IMG/VR virus record: IMGVR_UViG_3300020195_000166
Coordinates: 1-23,823 of that record
Length of the DNA stretch: 23,823 nucleotides
Origin: a virus
Strand: one strand, 5' to 3'
Part shown: one piece after another, positions 1 to 7,758 of the stretch
Layout: the number at the start of each line of letters is the position of its first letter
Position numbering within the stretch: position 1 is the stretch's first letter
Made by a program: the position numbers and the translations under genes
Notes under the pieces: model-generated
The model's input: only the letters and a program-made list of their open reading frames with translations
What the model was told of the DNA's origin: nothing
Database searches by the model: none

Positions 1-57
1 GACCAGCTTAACGAGCTAACAGAAGAATTAAAGATACCGCTATTGATTGTTATATAA
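1..57 (+). CDS. C-terminal end of an upstream gene (partial)
   Basis: An open frame runs from the first base to a TAA at 55-57 and encodes only the last 18 residues, DQLNELTEELKIPLLIVI. The polarity and the 7-base gap to the terminase start suggest it belongs to the same transcription unit, possibly the small terminase or another packaging gene. The fragment is too short to identify. Confidence 0.5.
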   Translation, partial: DQLNELTEELKIPLLIVI

Positions 58-64
58 TCTATTT

Positions 65-1426
65 ATGGGAAAAAGACCTCCTGGTAAATTCTCTGTACCT
101 AAGGTTGATAATTTAACTCCTAACTCCGTACCAGAGAATGCCTATCCTCCTCTTAAGAGGTTAGCTCCTCACCAGCAAGAGGCTATGTTTGGCTCTAATC
201 AGAGATTTAAGGTTCTTGTGTGGCATAGGCGCGCCAGGAAGACCACCACCGCTTTGTATGAACTTACTAGACAGGCGTTACTTAGGGTGGGTGTGTATTG
301 GTATGTCAATCCTACTTTTGGTGGGGCTAAGGACGCGGTGTGGCGAGACCCAACCATGTTGTTTTCAATTATTCCCAAGGATTTTATTAGGAAGACTAAT
401 GAATCTGAAATGGTGGTTTATTTGAATAATGGGAGTTTAATTCAGCTTAAATCCGCAGATGATCCTGATACTCTCAGAGGAGCTAATCCTATGGGGGTAG
501 TTTTCGATGAGTACGCCACCATGAAGGCGGAGACTTGGGAAGTTGTTGAACCTATTTTGCGGGCAAATAACGGCTGGGCGTGGTTTATCGGGACTCCTAA
601 AGGCAAGAATCATTTGTATGATTTCTATTTAAGGGGATTGACGGGCCACAGGGAATGGGGGAGCTGGTTACTGAAGGCTTCTTCTTCTGGAATTATCCCC
701 GATTCTCAATTATCCGAGTCTCAGAAAACCATGTCAGAGGATCTCTATGGACAAGAGTGGGAATGTAATTGGCTAGAGGGTCAGGGTCAGGTGTTTAGGG
801 GGGTGAGAGATATCGCCACCGCTGAACCTAAACCCCCACTAGACGGACACACGTACGTCATGGGAGTAGATTTAGCTAAAGTTCAGGATTGGACAGTGAT
901 TACTGTTTATGACCGAGGTAATAACTGTCAGGTCTATCAGGATAGATTTCAAAGTTTGGAATGGCCACAGCAGAAGATGCGGGTTAAACAGGTTTCCGAT
1001 TATTATAAGTATGCTGTCGTCTATTTGGACGCTACGGGCCTTGGAGATCCTATTTCTGACGATTTACAGAGTGAAGGTGTCCCCGTGGAGCCTTTTAGAT
1101 TCACCCAGGAGTCAAAAAGAGAGTTAGTGGACAAACTGCGAATGTATATTAACCAGAAAACCATCAGAATTCTGAATATTGAGGATAGTTTGTTTGAATT
1201 TGATAATTTTTCTTACAAGATCGGTTTTACGGGTAAAATTACCTACAGTGCTCCCAGTGGCTACCACGACGACATTGTTATGTCTCATGGACTGAGTGTG
1301 TTATCATTATTACCAGTTATTCCACCGGTCAGGCCAATAAAAAATAACCCTATCCGGCAGGAATATGCAAAACAAAAGAGAGCTTATGAACGAAATGACG
1401 GATGGGAATCAAACGAAGAAATTTAG
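65..1426 (+). CDS. terL: Terminase large subunit (DNA-packaging ATPase and nuclease)
   Basis: This is the packaging motor that pumps and cuts genome DNA at the portal. Numbered from ATG 65 (453 aa), the ATPase half shows a P-loop-like segment HRRARKTT at about residues 54-61, Walker B GVVFDE with D148-E149, and the coupling motif IGTPKG with T177. The RNase H-like nuclease half shows D269 (MGVDLA), D322 (YLDATG) and D402-D403 (YHDD). All expected acidic nuclease residues are present. The P-loop is odd: the glycine normally before the lysine is arginine (AGG, 236-238). A TTG at 47 would add six residues but overlaps the upstream stop, so ATG 65 is preferred. The C-terminus overlaps the next gene by about 40 bases. 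Confidence 0.95.
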   Translation: MGKRPPGKFSVPKVDNLTPNSVPENAYPPLKRLAPHQQEAMFGSNQRFKVLVWHRRARKTTTALYELTRQALLRVGVYWYVNPTFGGAKDAVWRDPTMLFSIIPKDFIRKTNESEMVVYLNNGSLIQLKSADDPDTLRGANPMGVVFDEYATMKAETWEVVEPILRANNGWAWFIGTPKGKNHLYDFYLRGLTGHREWGSWLLKASSSGIIPDSQLSESQKTMSEDLYGQEWECNWLEGQGQVFRGVRDIATAEPKPPLDGHTYVMGVDLAKVQDWTVITVYDRGNNCQVYQDRFQSLEWPQQKMRVKQVSDYYKYAVVYLDATGLGDPISDDLQSEGVPVEPFRFTQESKRELVDKLRMYINQKTIRILNIEDSLFEFDNFSYKIGFTGKITYSAPSGYHDDIVMSHGLSVLSLLPVIPPVRPIKNNPIRQEYAKQKRAYERNDGWESNEEI

Positions 1427-1805
1427 TCACGGTCAGCTCTGGGTAGCCCTCAGAGATGTCGAAGACTTAATGGATCGCTGCTTAGCACCAGCCTTTGTCA
1501 TGGGAGATATTGCCAGATGTGTAGTCTACGACCTCCCCCTCGAAGATACAGCAGTGTGTATGGGACTCAGGAAGCAAGAATTGGCCCAATCTACACTGGA
1601 GATGATTAAAACCCTCAGACCTCAAGCCCTTGTGGACGACTCCTCGATTAGGTATACTGTAAACGAAGTCCCGATCATCATTAAGATCGTAAAAAGAAAC
1701 TACGCCTTCTTCAAGAATCTGAGTGAGAAATCGTACTTAGCAGGGGACTACAAGTACGCCAACCCTTTTGAGAACTATTATTTGGCGCGACATATAATTG
1801 TATGA
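1386..1805 (+). CDS. Conserved-looking phage protein of unknown function
   Basis: This 139-residue protein lies between terminase and portal. In-frame ATGs occur at 1365, 1386 and 1395. I chose 1386 because AAAGAGAG lies just upstream and the overlap with terminase is moderate. The N-terminal half has an acidic helix (LRDVEDLMDR) and a FVMGDIARCVVYD stretch. The C-terminal half ends with KYANPFENYYLARHIIV, an aromatic NPFENY motif that looks conserved. The layout loosely recalls nucleotidyltransferase-like phage proteins, but I cannot place catalytic residues, so no function is assigned. It ends in an ATGA overlap with the next gene, implying coupled translation. Confidence 0.75.
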   Translation: MNEMTDGNQTKKFSHGQLWVALRDVEDLMDRCLAPAFVMGDIARCVVYDLPLEDTAVCMGLRKQELAQSTLEMIKTLRPQALVDDSSIRYTVNEVPIIIKIVKRNYAFFKNLSEKSYLAGDYKYANPFENYYLARHIIV

Positions 1806-2053
1806 CCGAAATTATATTGGGGCTACTTGTATTAGGACAATCTGTTCTAATTGCTCTTGTTCTTAAACAAAGTAAGGATGAACGCTCCAAGTTGGTAAAC
1901 GCAGTAATCGCCAAGGATGCCCAAGAATTAGCCATCCTCGAAACAGTAGACAAGATTAAGCCCGTAGAAGAACCCAAGATGCCTTCGGATTGGGTGGCTG
2001 AGAGTGAATTAAGTGACGAAGAGTTCGAAAATAGAATCTTGAAAGGACAATAA
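1802..2053 (+). CDS. Small single-pass membrane protein
   Basis: This 83-residue protein has a hydrophobic segment at about residues 4-21 (IILGLLVLGQSVLIALVL), followed by a basic stretch (KQSKDERSK) and an acidic, proline-containing tail. That pattern predicts one N-terminal membrane helix with a soluble C-terminal domain. Its start overlaps the previous stop (ATGA) and its stop overlaps the portal start (TAATG), so it is translationally coupled to both. The function is unknown. Its position inside the packaging block could mean a lysis-like, assembly-anchoring or virion role, but the sequence does not decide between these. Confidence 0.75.
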   Translation: MTEIILGLLVLGQSVLIALVLKQSKDERSKLVNAVIAKDAQELAILETVDKIKPVEEPKMPSDWVAESELSDEEFENRILKGQ

Positions 2054-4236
2054 TGGCCGACTTAACAGATTTATCCACCAACTTAGTCTTAACTAGAGAT
2101 ATTGGTCAGGTAGTAGAAGAATTGATCCACACCGCTGAAGACTCCCGTAAAACTCACGAGCGCAGATGGTATGACAACAATTTTTTTGATGACGGTCACC
2201 ACTCCAGACATATCAGTAGGACTACGAATAAAATCGTCGACCAATCAGAACGGACTAGTCTCTACGCTCCGCAACGGTCTATCCCCAAGGCCTCACGCCA
2301 GATTCGGGGAGTAGCCAACTTACTGATTTCTCAGGTTCCTACCCCCGTAGTCTATCCAAAGAGAGTTAGGCCGGGTCAATTCCCCCCTACCCCCCAGCAA
2401 GACCCCAGAACTGGCCAAATGGTCATGATACCCAATCCAGGCCTACAAGAAGCCGAAAAACAGGCTGTCGATGATGCCAAAAAATGTGGCTGGTGGTTAC
2501 ATAATGAATTCGAGGAACAGGGGATAATTGAGAAACTGGGCCAGATGGCAATTTTGACGGGTAAGCATTCCGTATCTTTCATGCAAATCTGGCCTGATCC
2601 TGTGGAAGAAAAAATCAGAACCCAAGTCTATGATTCCTTCGACATCTATCTTATGGGTAACTTGAATGAAATATATGATTCGCCTTTCGTCATCAAGACT
2701 GCAGCCCAGCTTATCAGTGAAATCCAAGCCAATGAGGACTTTGACCAAGACCAGGTAAAGAAACTGACCGCCGACAACAAACAGGCCTCAAGTGAAATAA
2801 AAGAAGCCTACATGAAGGCCAATTTCGGTGGACAAATGTCACGGAATCGAGTTCCTACGGTTGTGCTTAAAGAAGCCTATATCAAAGAATACTTAAACAA
2901 TGACAACATCTACCGCATCAGCCAACAAGAGGATGGGGCGGAGATTCTCCAAGGCAAGAAAAAGGGTGACAAAGTAATTAGACAGGTGTTCGCCGCTGGT
3001 GGGATATGGTTGAGAGACACCTATCTTAACTTACCAGATTACCCCTTTGTAGAATTCCGCATGGAACCAGGTCCGATCTACCAAGTACCCCTAATTGAAA
3101 GATTTATCCCTGCTAATAGATCGCTCGATCTGATCGTATCTAGGTTGGAGAGAATCACCAATACCATGATCGCGGGTATCTGGATGAAGCGTCAGGGAGA
3201 GCAATTTGAAATAAATAACAGTTCTGGGGCACAAATAGTCGAATATTCCGGTACGAAGCCTGAACAAGCCCAAATGGCCCCTATCCCTTCATATCCATTC
3301 GCCCTAATCAATCTCTTAGAATCCTTTATCGAAGAACAGGGTGTAACTACTAGCACACTAGGTAAATTACCACCTGGTGTACACGCTAATTCAGCCATAG
3401 AAAGCCTAAAAGAGAGTGAATATGCTCAACTAATAATTTCGACCCGAAGATTGAGACAAACAGTGAAGAGAATCGCTGAAAAGATGTTAGATATCGCCGA
3501 TAACCACTTCGTAAAAGCTCACGAAGAAACCTATCAGGATAAAGGCGTAACTCAAAACTTTGATGTCATGGGAGCTGGTGCGGCCCAGAAACTCCAAGGT
3601 CTGGGAATGAAAATTCCTGAAGGAGTTGTTCTTGTCAATAAAAACGCCAAGGTAAATATCGAGGTTGAAGCTGGGATAGCCTACACCAAGGAAGGACAGA
3701 AGTCCTCTATGTTAAATCTCATTGACAGAATGATTACCTTTGCCCAAATGGGATATCTGCCCCCCGAATCAGTCAAAGTAGTCATTCAGAAGTTCTTAGA
3801 GGTCTATCAGTTTGGATCTACAGGTGAATTCATGGAAGCCATAAATGGTACTGAAGGCAACCTCGCTGATTCTCAGATCCAAGCCATTAAAGTGGCCGTG
3901 ATGGAGGTTATGAAAGACCTGATAACTAACAAGATCTTACCTGACGAGGAAATGCGGATAAATGAGAACAAGGTGGCAGCGGCAGAAGTCCTTAAAGAAT
4001 CTGGAGTAGCCGACAACATTAAGGCCCTACAAGAAGTCCCAGACAACCCTGAGCTCGCACCTATTCCATATAAGGATGCGCCGCCAGATATACGTCGCCA
4101 AATGGAAGCTAACGCAGGGCTAGTTCCATCAACAGAGCAAAGTCCCGCTGAGGTAGATCAGACCATCAAGGCCACAGAAGTCGCAATTAAGGCGAGACAG
4201 ATCAAGGCGCAAGCGGCGAGGAGTAACAATGGTTAA
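2053..4236 (+). CDS. Portal protein
   Basis: This is the dodecameric ring at the capsid vertex that the terminase docks on and DNA passes through. At 727 aa it is in the size range of large P22-type portals rather than the roughly 400-500 aa lambda/HK97 types. The N-terminus is charged and helical with DNNFFDDGHH and SIPKASRQIRGVANLLIS. The central part has PANRSLDLIVSRLERITN and FIEEQGVTTSTLGKLPPGV, then a long stem-like helical region (STRRLRQTVKRIAEKMLDIA). The C-terminal third is helical, ending KAR-QIKAQAARSNNG, and could be a barrel or crown. Synteny (terminase, portal, scaffold, capsid) supports the call. ATG 2053 overlaps the previous stop, and the 3' end overlaps the next gene by 8 bases. 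Confidence 0.92.
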   Translation: MADLTDLSTNLVLTRDIGQVVEELIHTAEDSRKTHERRWYDNNFFDDGHHSRHISRTTNKIVDQSERTSLYAPQRSIPKASRQIRGVANLLISQVPTPVVYPKRVRPGQFPPTPQQDPRTGQMVMIPNPGLQEAEKQAVDDAKKCGWWLHNEFEEQGIIEKLGQMAILTGKHSVSFMQIWPDPVEEKIRTQVYDSFDIYLMGNLNEIYDSPFVIKTAAQLISEIQANEDFDQDQVKKLTADNKQASSEIKEAYMKANFGGQMSRNRVPTVVLKEAYIKEYLNNDNIYRISQQEDGAEILQGKKKGDKVIRQVFAAGGIWLRDTYLNLPDYPFVEFRMEPGPIYQVPLIERFIPANRSLDLIVSRLERITNTMIAGIWMKRQGEQFEINNSSGAQIVEYSGTKPEQAQMAPIPSYPFALINLLESFIEEQGVTTSTLGKLPPGVHANSAIESLKESEYAQLIISTRRLRQTVKRIAEKMLDIADNHFVKAHEETYQDKGVTQNFDVMGAGAAQKLQGLGMKIPEGVVLVNKNAKVNIEVEAGIAYTKEGQKSSMLNLIDRMITFAQMGYLPPESVKVVIQKFLEVYQFGSTGEFMEAINGTEGNLADSQIQAIKVAVMEVMKDLITNKILPDEEMRINENKVAAAEVLKESGVADNIKALQEVPDNPELAPIPYKDAPPDIRRQMEANAGLVPSTEQSPAEVDQTIKATEVAIKARQIKAQAARSNNG

Positions 4237-4552
4237 GTTAGATCTAACACTATTATTCGACCCAACTGATTCATGGCAACATTTATATCAGTTCGATAAG
4301 GATTTTAGTGAGTTTCTTAGAACCAAAGGCCTACAATCTGAATTAGTCAAAACCATTGAAGGGGGAAAGAGTGAGAGATTGTACTTGGTTAAGAAGGCTC
4401 CAAGCTCCTTGGGGGCGGTAGTCGAAGGCGGAAAACCTCAGGTCGGACCACAAAAGATATTAGACGACATGCGCAATAAACCAGTAAGCCCTCAAGAAGC
4501 CAGATTCAAAAAGGGAGTCTTTGTTAAGGGCCGAGGTTTGATAAAAAGATAA
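4229..4552 (+). CDS. Small protein of unknown function downstream of portal
   Basis: This 107-residue protein starts inside the end of the portal gene (8-base overlap) and ends one base before the next ATG. The N-terminal half (FDPTDSWQHLYQFDKDFSEF) looks like a compact alpha/beta segment. The C-terminus is strongly basic (EARFKKGVFVKGRGLIKR). There is no signal peptide or membrane segment. Position suggests a head or head-assembly accessory, but I recognise no family. Confidence 0.8.
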   Translation: MVKLDLTLLFDPTDSWQHLYQFDKDFSEFLRTKGLQSELVKTIEGGKSERLYLVKKAPSSLGAVVEGGKPQVGPQKILDDMRNKPVSPQEARFKKGVFVKGRGLIKR

Positions 4553-4553
4553 T

Positions 4554-5528
4554 ATGTCTGCATTTGGCGCTCATTTTGACGAAAACCAAAACCCCTCACT
4601 TACGGGGGTAGTTGGTACCCAGGGAACTGCTGACACAAAAGGTACCGCCCAGGTAATTCCCATTGGAGCCAATCCTGCCACGGGAGCCATGTATGTTCAA
4701 GACTTATCAGGCCTAACCCTAAATACAGGAACCATTACTACAATCATTGCTGGAACCCAAAATACCCTGGGGACAGTGGGAACCATCCCTGGAGTAGGAA
4801 TTGTAACCAGAATTGGTAATATCGGAACTATAGAGTCAGGAACAATTACAACTACCCTAGCTCTAAATACAGGGACTATTACAACCATCGTAGCAGGTAC
4901 CCAACAAACCTTGGGTACGGTCGGGGTAGTAAACAATATCGTTACTGGAACCATCGCTAGTTCAGGAACAACCACTGGAGTCGGAGTTGTTTCTAATCTA
5001 ACCAATGGGTCAATAAATATATTGACTGGTACTCTCCAAAGTTCTGGTACTACTACGGGAGTTGGGGTTGTCTCAAACTTAACCAATGGAAGCATAAACA
5101 TACTGACAGGCACCTTGCAGTCTTCGGGAACTACGATTGGTGTAGGAGTGGTGTCTGTCCTCACCTTGGGAACGGTAAAGATAAACGCTACTCCATCGGG
5201 AAGTACGTTATTGTCTGCTCATACTCTGGGAACGGCTGGGGCAGCCTTCTGGGGTACTTTAGTGGCTCCCGTAGGGGCAGGGACAATTCTTTATCTAGCT
5301 GGACTTTCGGTTGTCTGTCACACGGGAACGGTGGATTGTGGTATCTCGAATAATGTAGCAGGCTCTACGGGGGCAGGAGTATATGCCAGAGGGTTCTTCC
5401 CTGCCGGCGGAGGTATTGCCCGTGACTTTAATCCAGTAATTGCTACTCCCGCAAATGGTACTTTGGCTTATTTCTTAAACGGAGCTGGAACCGCAAGTTT
5501 TACGGTTAATTATTGGGTGAGTCCATAA
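4554..5528 (+). CDS. Repeat-built Gly/Thr-rich fibre-like virion protein
   Basis: This 324-residue protein is dominated by short GTI/GTV/GTL beta-type repeats, as expected for a beta-helical or trimeric fibre stalk. Two kinds of longer repeat are visible. Residues 56-76 and 104-124 are near-identical 21-residue units (LNTGTITTI..). Residues 136-162 and 163-189 are perfectly identical 27-residue units (starting SSGTTTGVGVVS), followed by a partial third. The C-terminal 110 residues (AFWGTLVAPVGAGTILYLAG onward) form a globular beta domain resembling the C-terminus of the protein at 15004-15516. A structural role, such as a fibre or head decoration, is inferred. No close Shine-Dalgarno sequence is present. 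It starts one base after the previous stop. Confidence 0.8.
   Translation: MSAFGAHFDENQNPSLTGVVGTQGTADTKGTAQVIPIGANPATGAMYVQDLSGLTLNTGTITTIIAGTQNTLGTVGTIPGVGIVTRIGNIGTIESGTITTTLALNTGTITTIVAGTQQTLGTVGVVNNIVTGTIASSGTTTGVGVVSNLTNGSINILTGTLQSSGTTTGVGVVSNLTNGSINILTGTLQSSGTTIGVGVVSVLTLGTVKINATPSGSTLLSAHTLGTAGAAFWGTLVAPVGAGTILYLAGLSVVCHTGTVDCGISNNVAGSTGAGVYARGFFPAGGGIARDFNPVIATPANGTLAYFLNGAGTASFTVNYWVSP
4719..4925 (+). repeat. Pair of 21-codon repeats with synonymous divergence
   Basis: Copies lie at 4719-4781 and 4863-4925 and encode LNTGTITTI-I/V-AGTQ-N/Q-TLGTVG. Only two residues differ, yet roughly half the codons differ at silent positions. Confidence 0.85.
4959..5156 (+). repeat. Tandem 81-bp repeats: identical protein, scrambled codons
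   Basis: The two full units are 4959-5039 and 5040-5120, and a third unit matches for 12 codons (5121-5156, with one substitution). The two full units encode the same 27 residues. Only 7 of the 27 codons are identical. The other 20 are synonymous, including TCA versus AGC and CTC versus TTG. By my hand count 23 of 81 bases differ, all silent. Confidence 0.9.
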
Positions 5529-5532
5529 ACAT

Positions 5533-5652
5533 ATGTCTAACATAGCGATATTTAAAACAGGAATAACACAGCAAAAAATAGCAGATATGTATAGAGTTTC
5601 GCAAGTAAATATTGGTAGAATACTTTCAGGCCGTCTATGGCTTGAGATTTAA
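5533..5652 (+). CDS. 39-residue helix-turn-helix peptide, probable homing-endonuclease remnant
   Basis: This short ORF runs from ATG 5533 to TAA 5650-5652. Residues 10-36 (GITQQKIADMYRVSQVNIGR, then ILSGRLW) match the helix-turn-helix commonly found at an end of phage HNH/NUMOD-type homing endonucleases, where the pattern is 'G.tq.eIA..fgVS...I..I..G..W'. No HNH catalytic region is encoded nearby. It is wedged between two structural genes with about 3-base gaps. Either it is the decayed tail of a mobile endonuclease or a free-standing mini DNA-binding peptide. The HTH match is clear; the remnant interpretation is inferred. Confidence 0.65.
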   Translation: MSNIAIFKTGITQQKIADMYRVSQVNIGRILSGRLWLEI

Positions 5653-5655
5653 CCT

Positions 5656-6087
5656 ATGGCTAGCACAACAAACAGATATTTATCATACCCAGCAGCAGCA
5701 GCAGGTATTTCAAGGGCTTCATCAGGTGGTGTAGCTTGGTCTTATAGTGCTTATACAGAAGTCGTACCTGTAACAACGATTGTATCGACTTTTTACTTAG
5801 CTGGTATTACTTGGGCTTGGCACACACCAGTTGCTGCAGCCGATACAACGTATGAGTGGATTATTGAAATTGCAACGGGGGCAGTCTCGGCTGAAGTTTT
5901 AATCGCACAAATTCCTTGCAGTGTTCGTGGAGATACTTTAGTTGGATATGTTCCGTCTAATATGGTCATTCTTCCTGAACCAAAATTGGTTGCGGCTGAT
6001 ACAAGGCTTTCTGTCAGGGTAGCGTACTCGTTGGCAACTACAAGCAACACGCTAACTGGAATCAAGATTTTGTACCAGATGGCGTAG
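5656..6087 (+). CDS. Beta-rich virion-type protein, paralogue of the next gene's N-terminus
   Basis: This 143-residue protein has no signal peptide or membrane helix and a composition rich in Ala, Thr, Ser and Val, typical of phage structural beta domains. It aligns over its whole length with residues 1-132 of the protein at 6098. Shared landmarks in order are L-S-x-PAAA-x-G near the start, a WxY turn, RxDT-x-VGY, an ILPEP/FLPEP motif, and a terminal NG/TG-x-KILYQ. This shows it is a complete single domain. A head-decoration or tail-fibre attachment role is plausible but not demonstrated. It starts after TAAcct with no Shine-Dalgarno sequence. Confidence 0.8.
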   Translation: MASTTNRYLSYPAAAAGISRASSGGVAWSYSAYTEVVPVTTIVSTFYLAGITWAWHTPVAAADTTYEWIIEIATGAVSAEVLIAQIPCSVRGDTLVGYVPSNMVILPEPKLVAADTRLSVRVAYSLATTSNTLTGIKILYQMA

Positions 6088-6097
6088 TTAAAATACT

Positions 6098-7612
6098 ATG
6101 GCCGCAAATCAAATCTTATCGCTTCCAGCAGCAGCAACAGGACTCGCACCAGACTCATCGGCTACTGCGTGGACTTACGGGACTGCTGTTACAGCCTCCG
6201 CCTCTCTTGGTGTTGGAATAAACATTATCGGGCTTCAATTCCAAGTAACTAATATTCCCACAGTAGATGCTACTCAGGAAATACTTTTTGATATTACCAT
6301 TGGTGGTACAACAAAAGTTCAAATTCCATACACTCAAAGGTCAGATACAGCAGTTGGTTACTATCAAGCCCCTTCCCAAACAATATTTCTTCCTGAACCT
6401 TACAGTGTTCCTGGTGGCTCCGCAGTGGCTGTAAAAGTAACAGATAGTCTTTCCTCGGCTATAACCTATAACGGTGTCAAGATTTTATATCAGGAAAAGA
6501 CACCTCCTGCAGTAGCTCTTAATACCCCAGCAGATGTAGCAACAGGAGTTTCTACTACCCCAGACCTACTCTTTACAGGAACAGATGCAGAGAGTGACGA
6601 GATTGAATATAACGTACAGGTAGATACGGTGAATACATTTGATAGTCAAGTTGGTGCAGGTAATGTTTATGTTATGACATGGGGTGCTGGTGGCGGTGCT
6701 CAAGGTAGTAATAATACTACCCTGACTCAGGGTCGTGGCGGCGGCGGCGGTGCGTTTGCTGGCAAGACTGTTTCTGCTAGTAATGCAACTGGTTATTCTA
6801 TTGCTGTTGGTGCTGGTGGTGCTGGTGGTGCTGCTGGAAACCCTCCAGGTGGAGGGGTTAATGGAGGCGACTCTACATTTGCCACAACTACCGTAGTTGC
6901 AAAAGGCGGAAATTCTGGAGGGAACTCAGGGACAGGTGGTTTGGCTACGGCTTCAACAGGAGATGATAAGTATAATGGAGGAACGGGTGCGGCTGGTAGT
7001 AGTAGCCAAGCTGGTGGGGGTGGAGGAGGAAGTGGAGGATCTACAGCTGCAGGGTCTAATGGCTCAGGTGCGACTGGTGGTGCAGGTGGTACTCCTGATG
7101 GGGGTGCTGGTGGTAATTCTTCTGGTACTACTGGTCAAGTTGGTACTGTCCCAGGAGGTGGTGGCGGTGCTGGAGATTGGCAAAACTCAGGCAGTGCAGG
7201 GGCTGACGGAAAAGTTGTCATACGAGCATTATTGGGAGTTGTTACAAGTGCAACAGGAGGAACTAAGACCTCAGATGGTACTTATGATTATTGGACCTTT
7301 ACTGCTGGTGGCACATGGACTCCTACAATTGGGACCCCGTTACTCTCCAAACTCTCCGTTACACCAGACGCTACTTTTACAGGTACGGGCGACCCTCATC
7401 CCTGGCCATCAGGAAATCAGGTAACGTATACAGTCCAAGCAGGGAATATTCTTACCGCTTCTACAGTTTATTACTGGAGAGTAAGAGGAACAGACCCCTT
7501 GGGAAGTAATACTTACGGTGCTTGGGCTACTACAAGAAGTTTTACAACGGCGGCGGCAGGGTCCTCTTCGAATATTGTTGGTTATAAAACTCTCTTGGGG
7601 GCAGGGTTTTGA
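6098..7612 (+). CDS. Multidomain fibre/adhesin: attachment domain, split FN3-like domain, glycine-rich insert
   Basis: This 504-residue protein has four visible parts. Residues 1-133 repeat the domain of the preceding gene and may be the virion-attachment module. Residues 134-187 (NTPADVATGVSTTPDL..., VDTVNTFDS) look like the first half of an FN3-like phage domain. Residues 188-411 are a glycine-rich insert with runs such as GRGGGGG and GGGGGGSGG, ending ADGKVVIR and then TSDGTYDYWTFTAGGTW. Residues 412-485 (PLLSKLS...VYYWRVRGTDPLGSN...RSFTT) look like the second half of the FN3-like fold. Glycine-rich and FN3 domains are common in surface-exposed phage proteins, so receptor binding is inferred. 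The TGA stop lies inside the -35 box of the next promoter. Confidence 0.82.
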   Translation: MAANQILSLPAAATGLAPDSSATAWTYGTAVTASASLGVGINIIGLQFQVTNIPTVDATQEILFDITIGGTTKVQIPYTQRSDTAVGYYQAPSQTIFLPEPYSVPGGSAVAVKVTDSLSSAITYNGVKILYQEKTPPAVALNTPADVATGVSTTPDLLFTGTDAESDEIEYNVQVDTVNTFDSQVGAGNVYVMTWGAGGGAQGSNNTTLTQGRGGGGGAFAGKTVSASNATGYSIAVGAGGAGGAAGNPPGGGVNGGDSTFATTTVVAKGGNSGGNSGTGGLATASTGDDKYNGGTGAAGSSSQAGGGGGGSGGSTAAGSNGSGATGGAGGTPDGGAGGNSSGTTGQVGTVPGGGGGAGDWQNSGSAGADGKVVIRALLGVVTSATGGTKTSDGTYDYWTFTAGGTWTPTIGTPLLSKLSVTPDATFTGTGDPHPWPSGNQVTYTVQAGNILTASTVYYWRVRGTDPLGSNTYGAWATTRSFTTAAAGSSSNIVGYKTLLGAGF

Positions 7613-7636
7613 CTTTCGTGATATACTACTTATAGT
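7609..7636 (+). promoter_or_regulatory. Sigma70-type promoter upstream of scaffold
   Basis: TTGACT (7609-7614) and TATAGT (7631-7636) are separated by 16 bases. The predicted start is near 7643. The -35 overlaps the stop of the preceding gene. A terminator hairpin follows only about 30 bases after the predicted start. Confidence 0.6.
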
Positions 7637-7669
7637 ACACAAATAGGTGTGCCACGCAGGACGAATAGA

Positions 7670-7698
7670 GGGTCAAGCAAATAGCTTGGCCCTTTTTT
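7670..7698 (+). terminator. Intrinsic terminator between promoter and scaffold gene
   Basis: GGGTCAAGC (7670-7678) pairs with GCTTGGCCC (7684-7692) over 9 bp with one G-U pair, loop AAATA, followed by six T (7693-7698). It ends 60 bases before the scaffold ATG. It can end transcripts from the upstream structural genes or attenuate those from the 7609 promoter. Confidence 0.8.
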
Positions 7699-7758
7699 AT
7701 TTGTCCAAGCGACTTACAACACTCACAAGAGTGAATGAAGAAAGGATGTGATTAAAAC

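Noticed and set aside
4697-5164. 155-codon open frame on the minus strand, rich in Pro and Val
   Set aside because: It is antisense to the GT-rich repeats. The Pro/Val pattern is simply the complement of Gly/Thr codons, and it has no plausible start region or neighbours on that strand.
6098-7612. Variable repeat of a diversity-generating retroelement in the adhesin
   Set aside because: No reverse transcriptase, template repeat or C-type lectin-like C-terminus is seen in the window.
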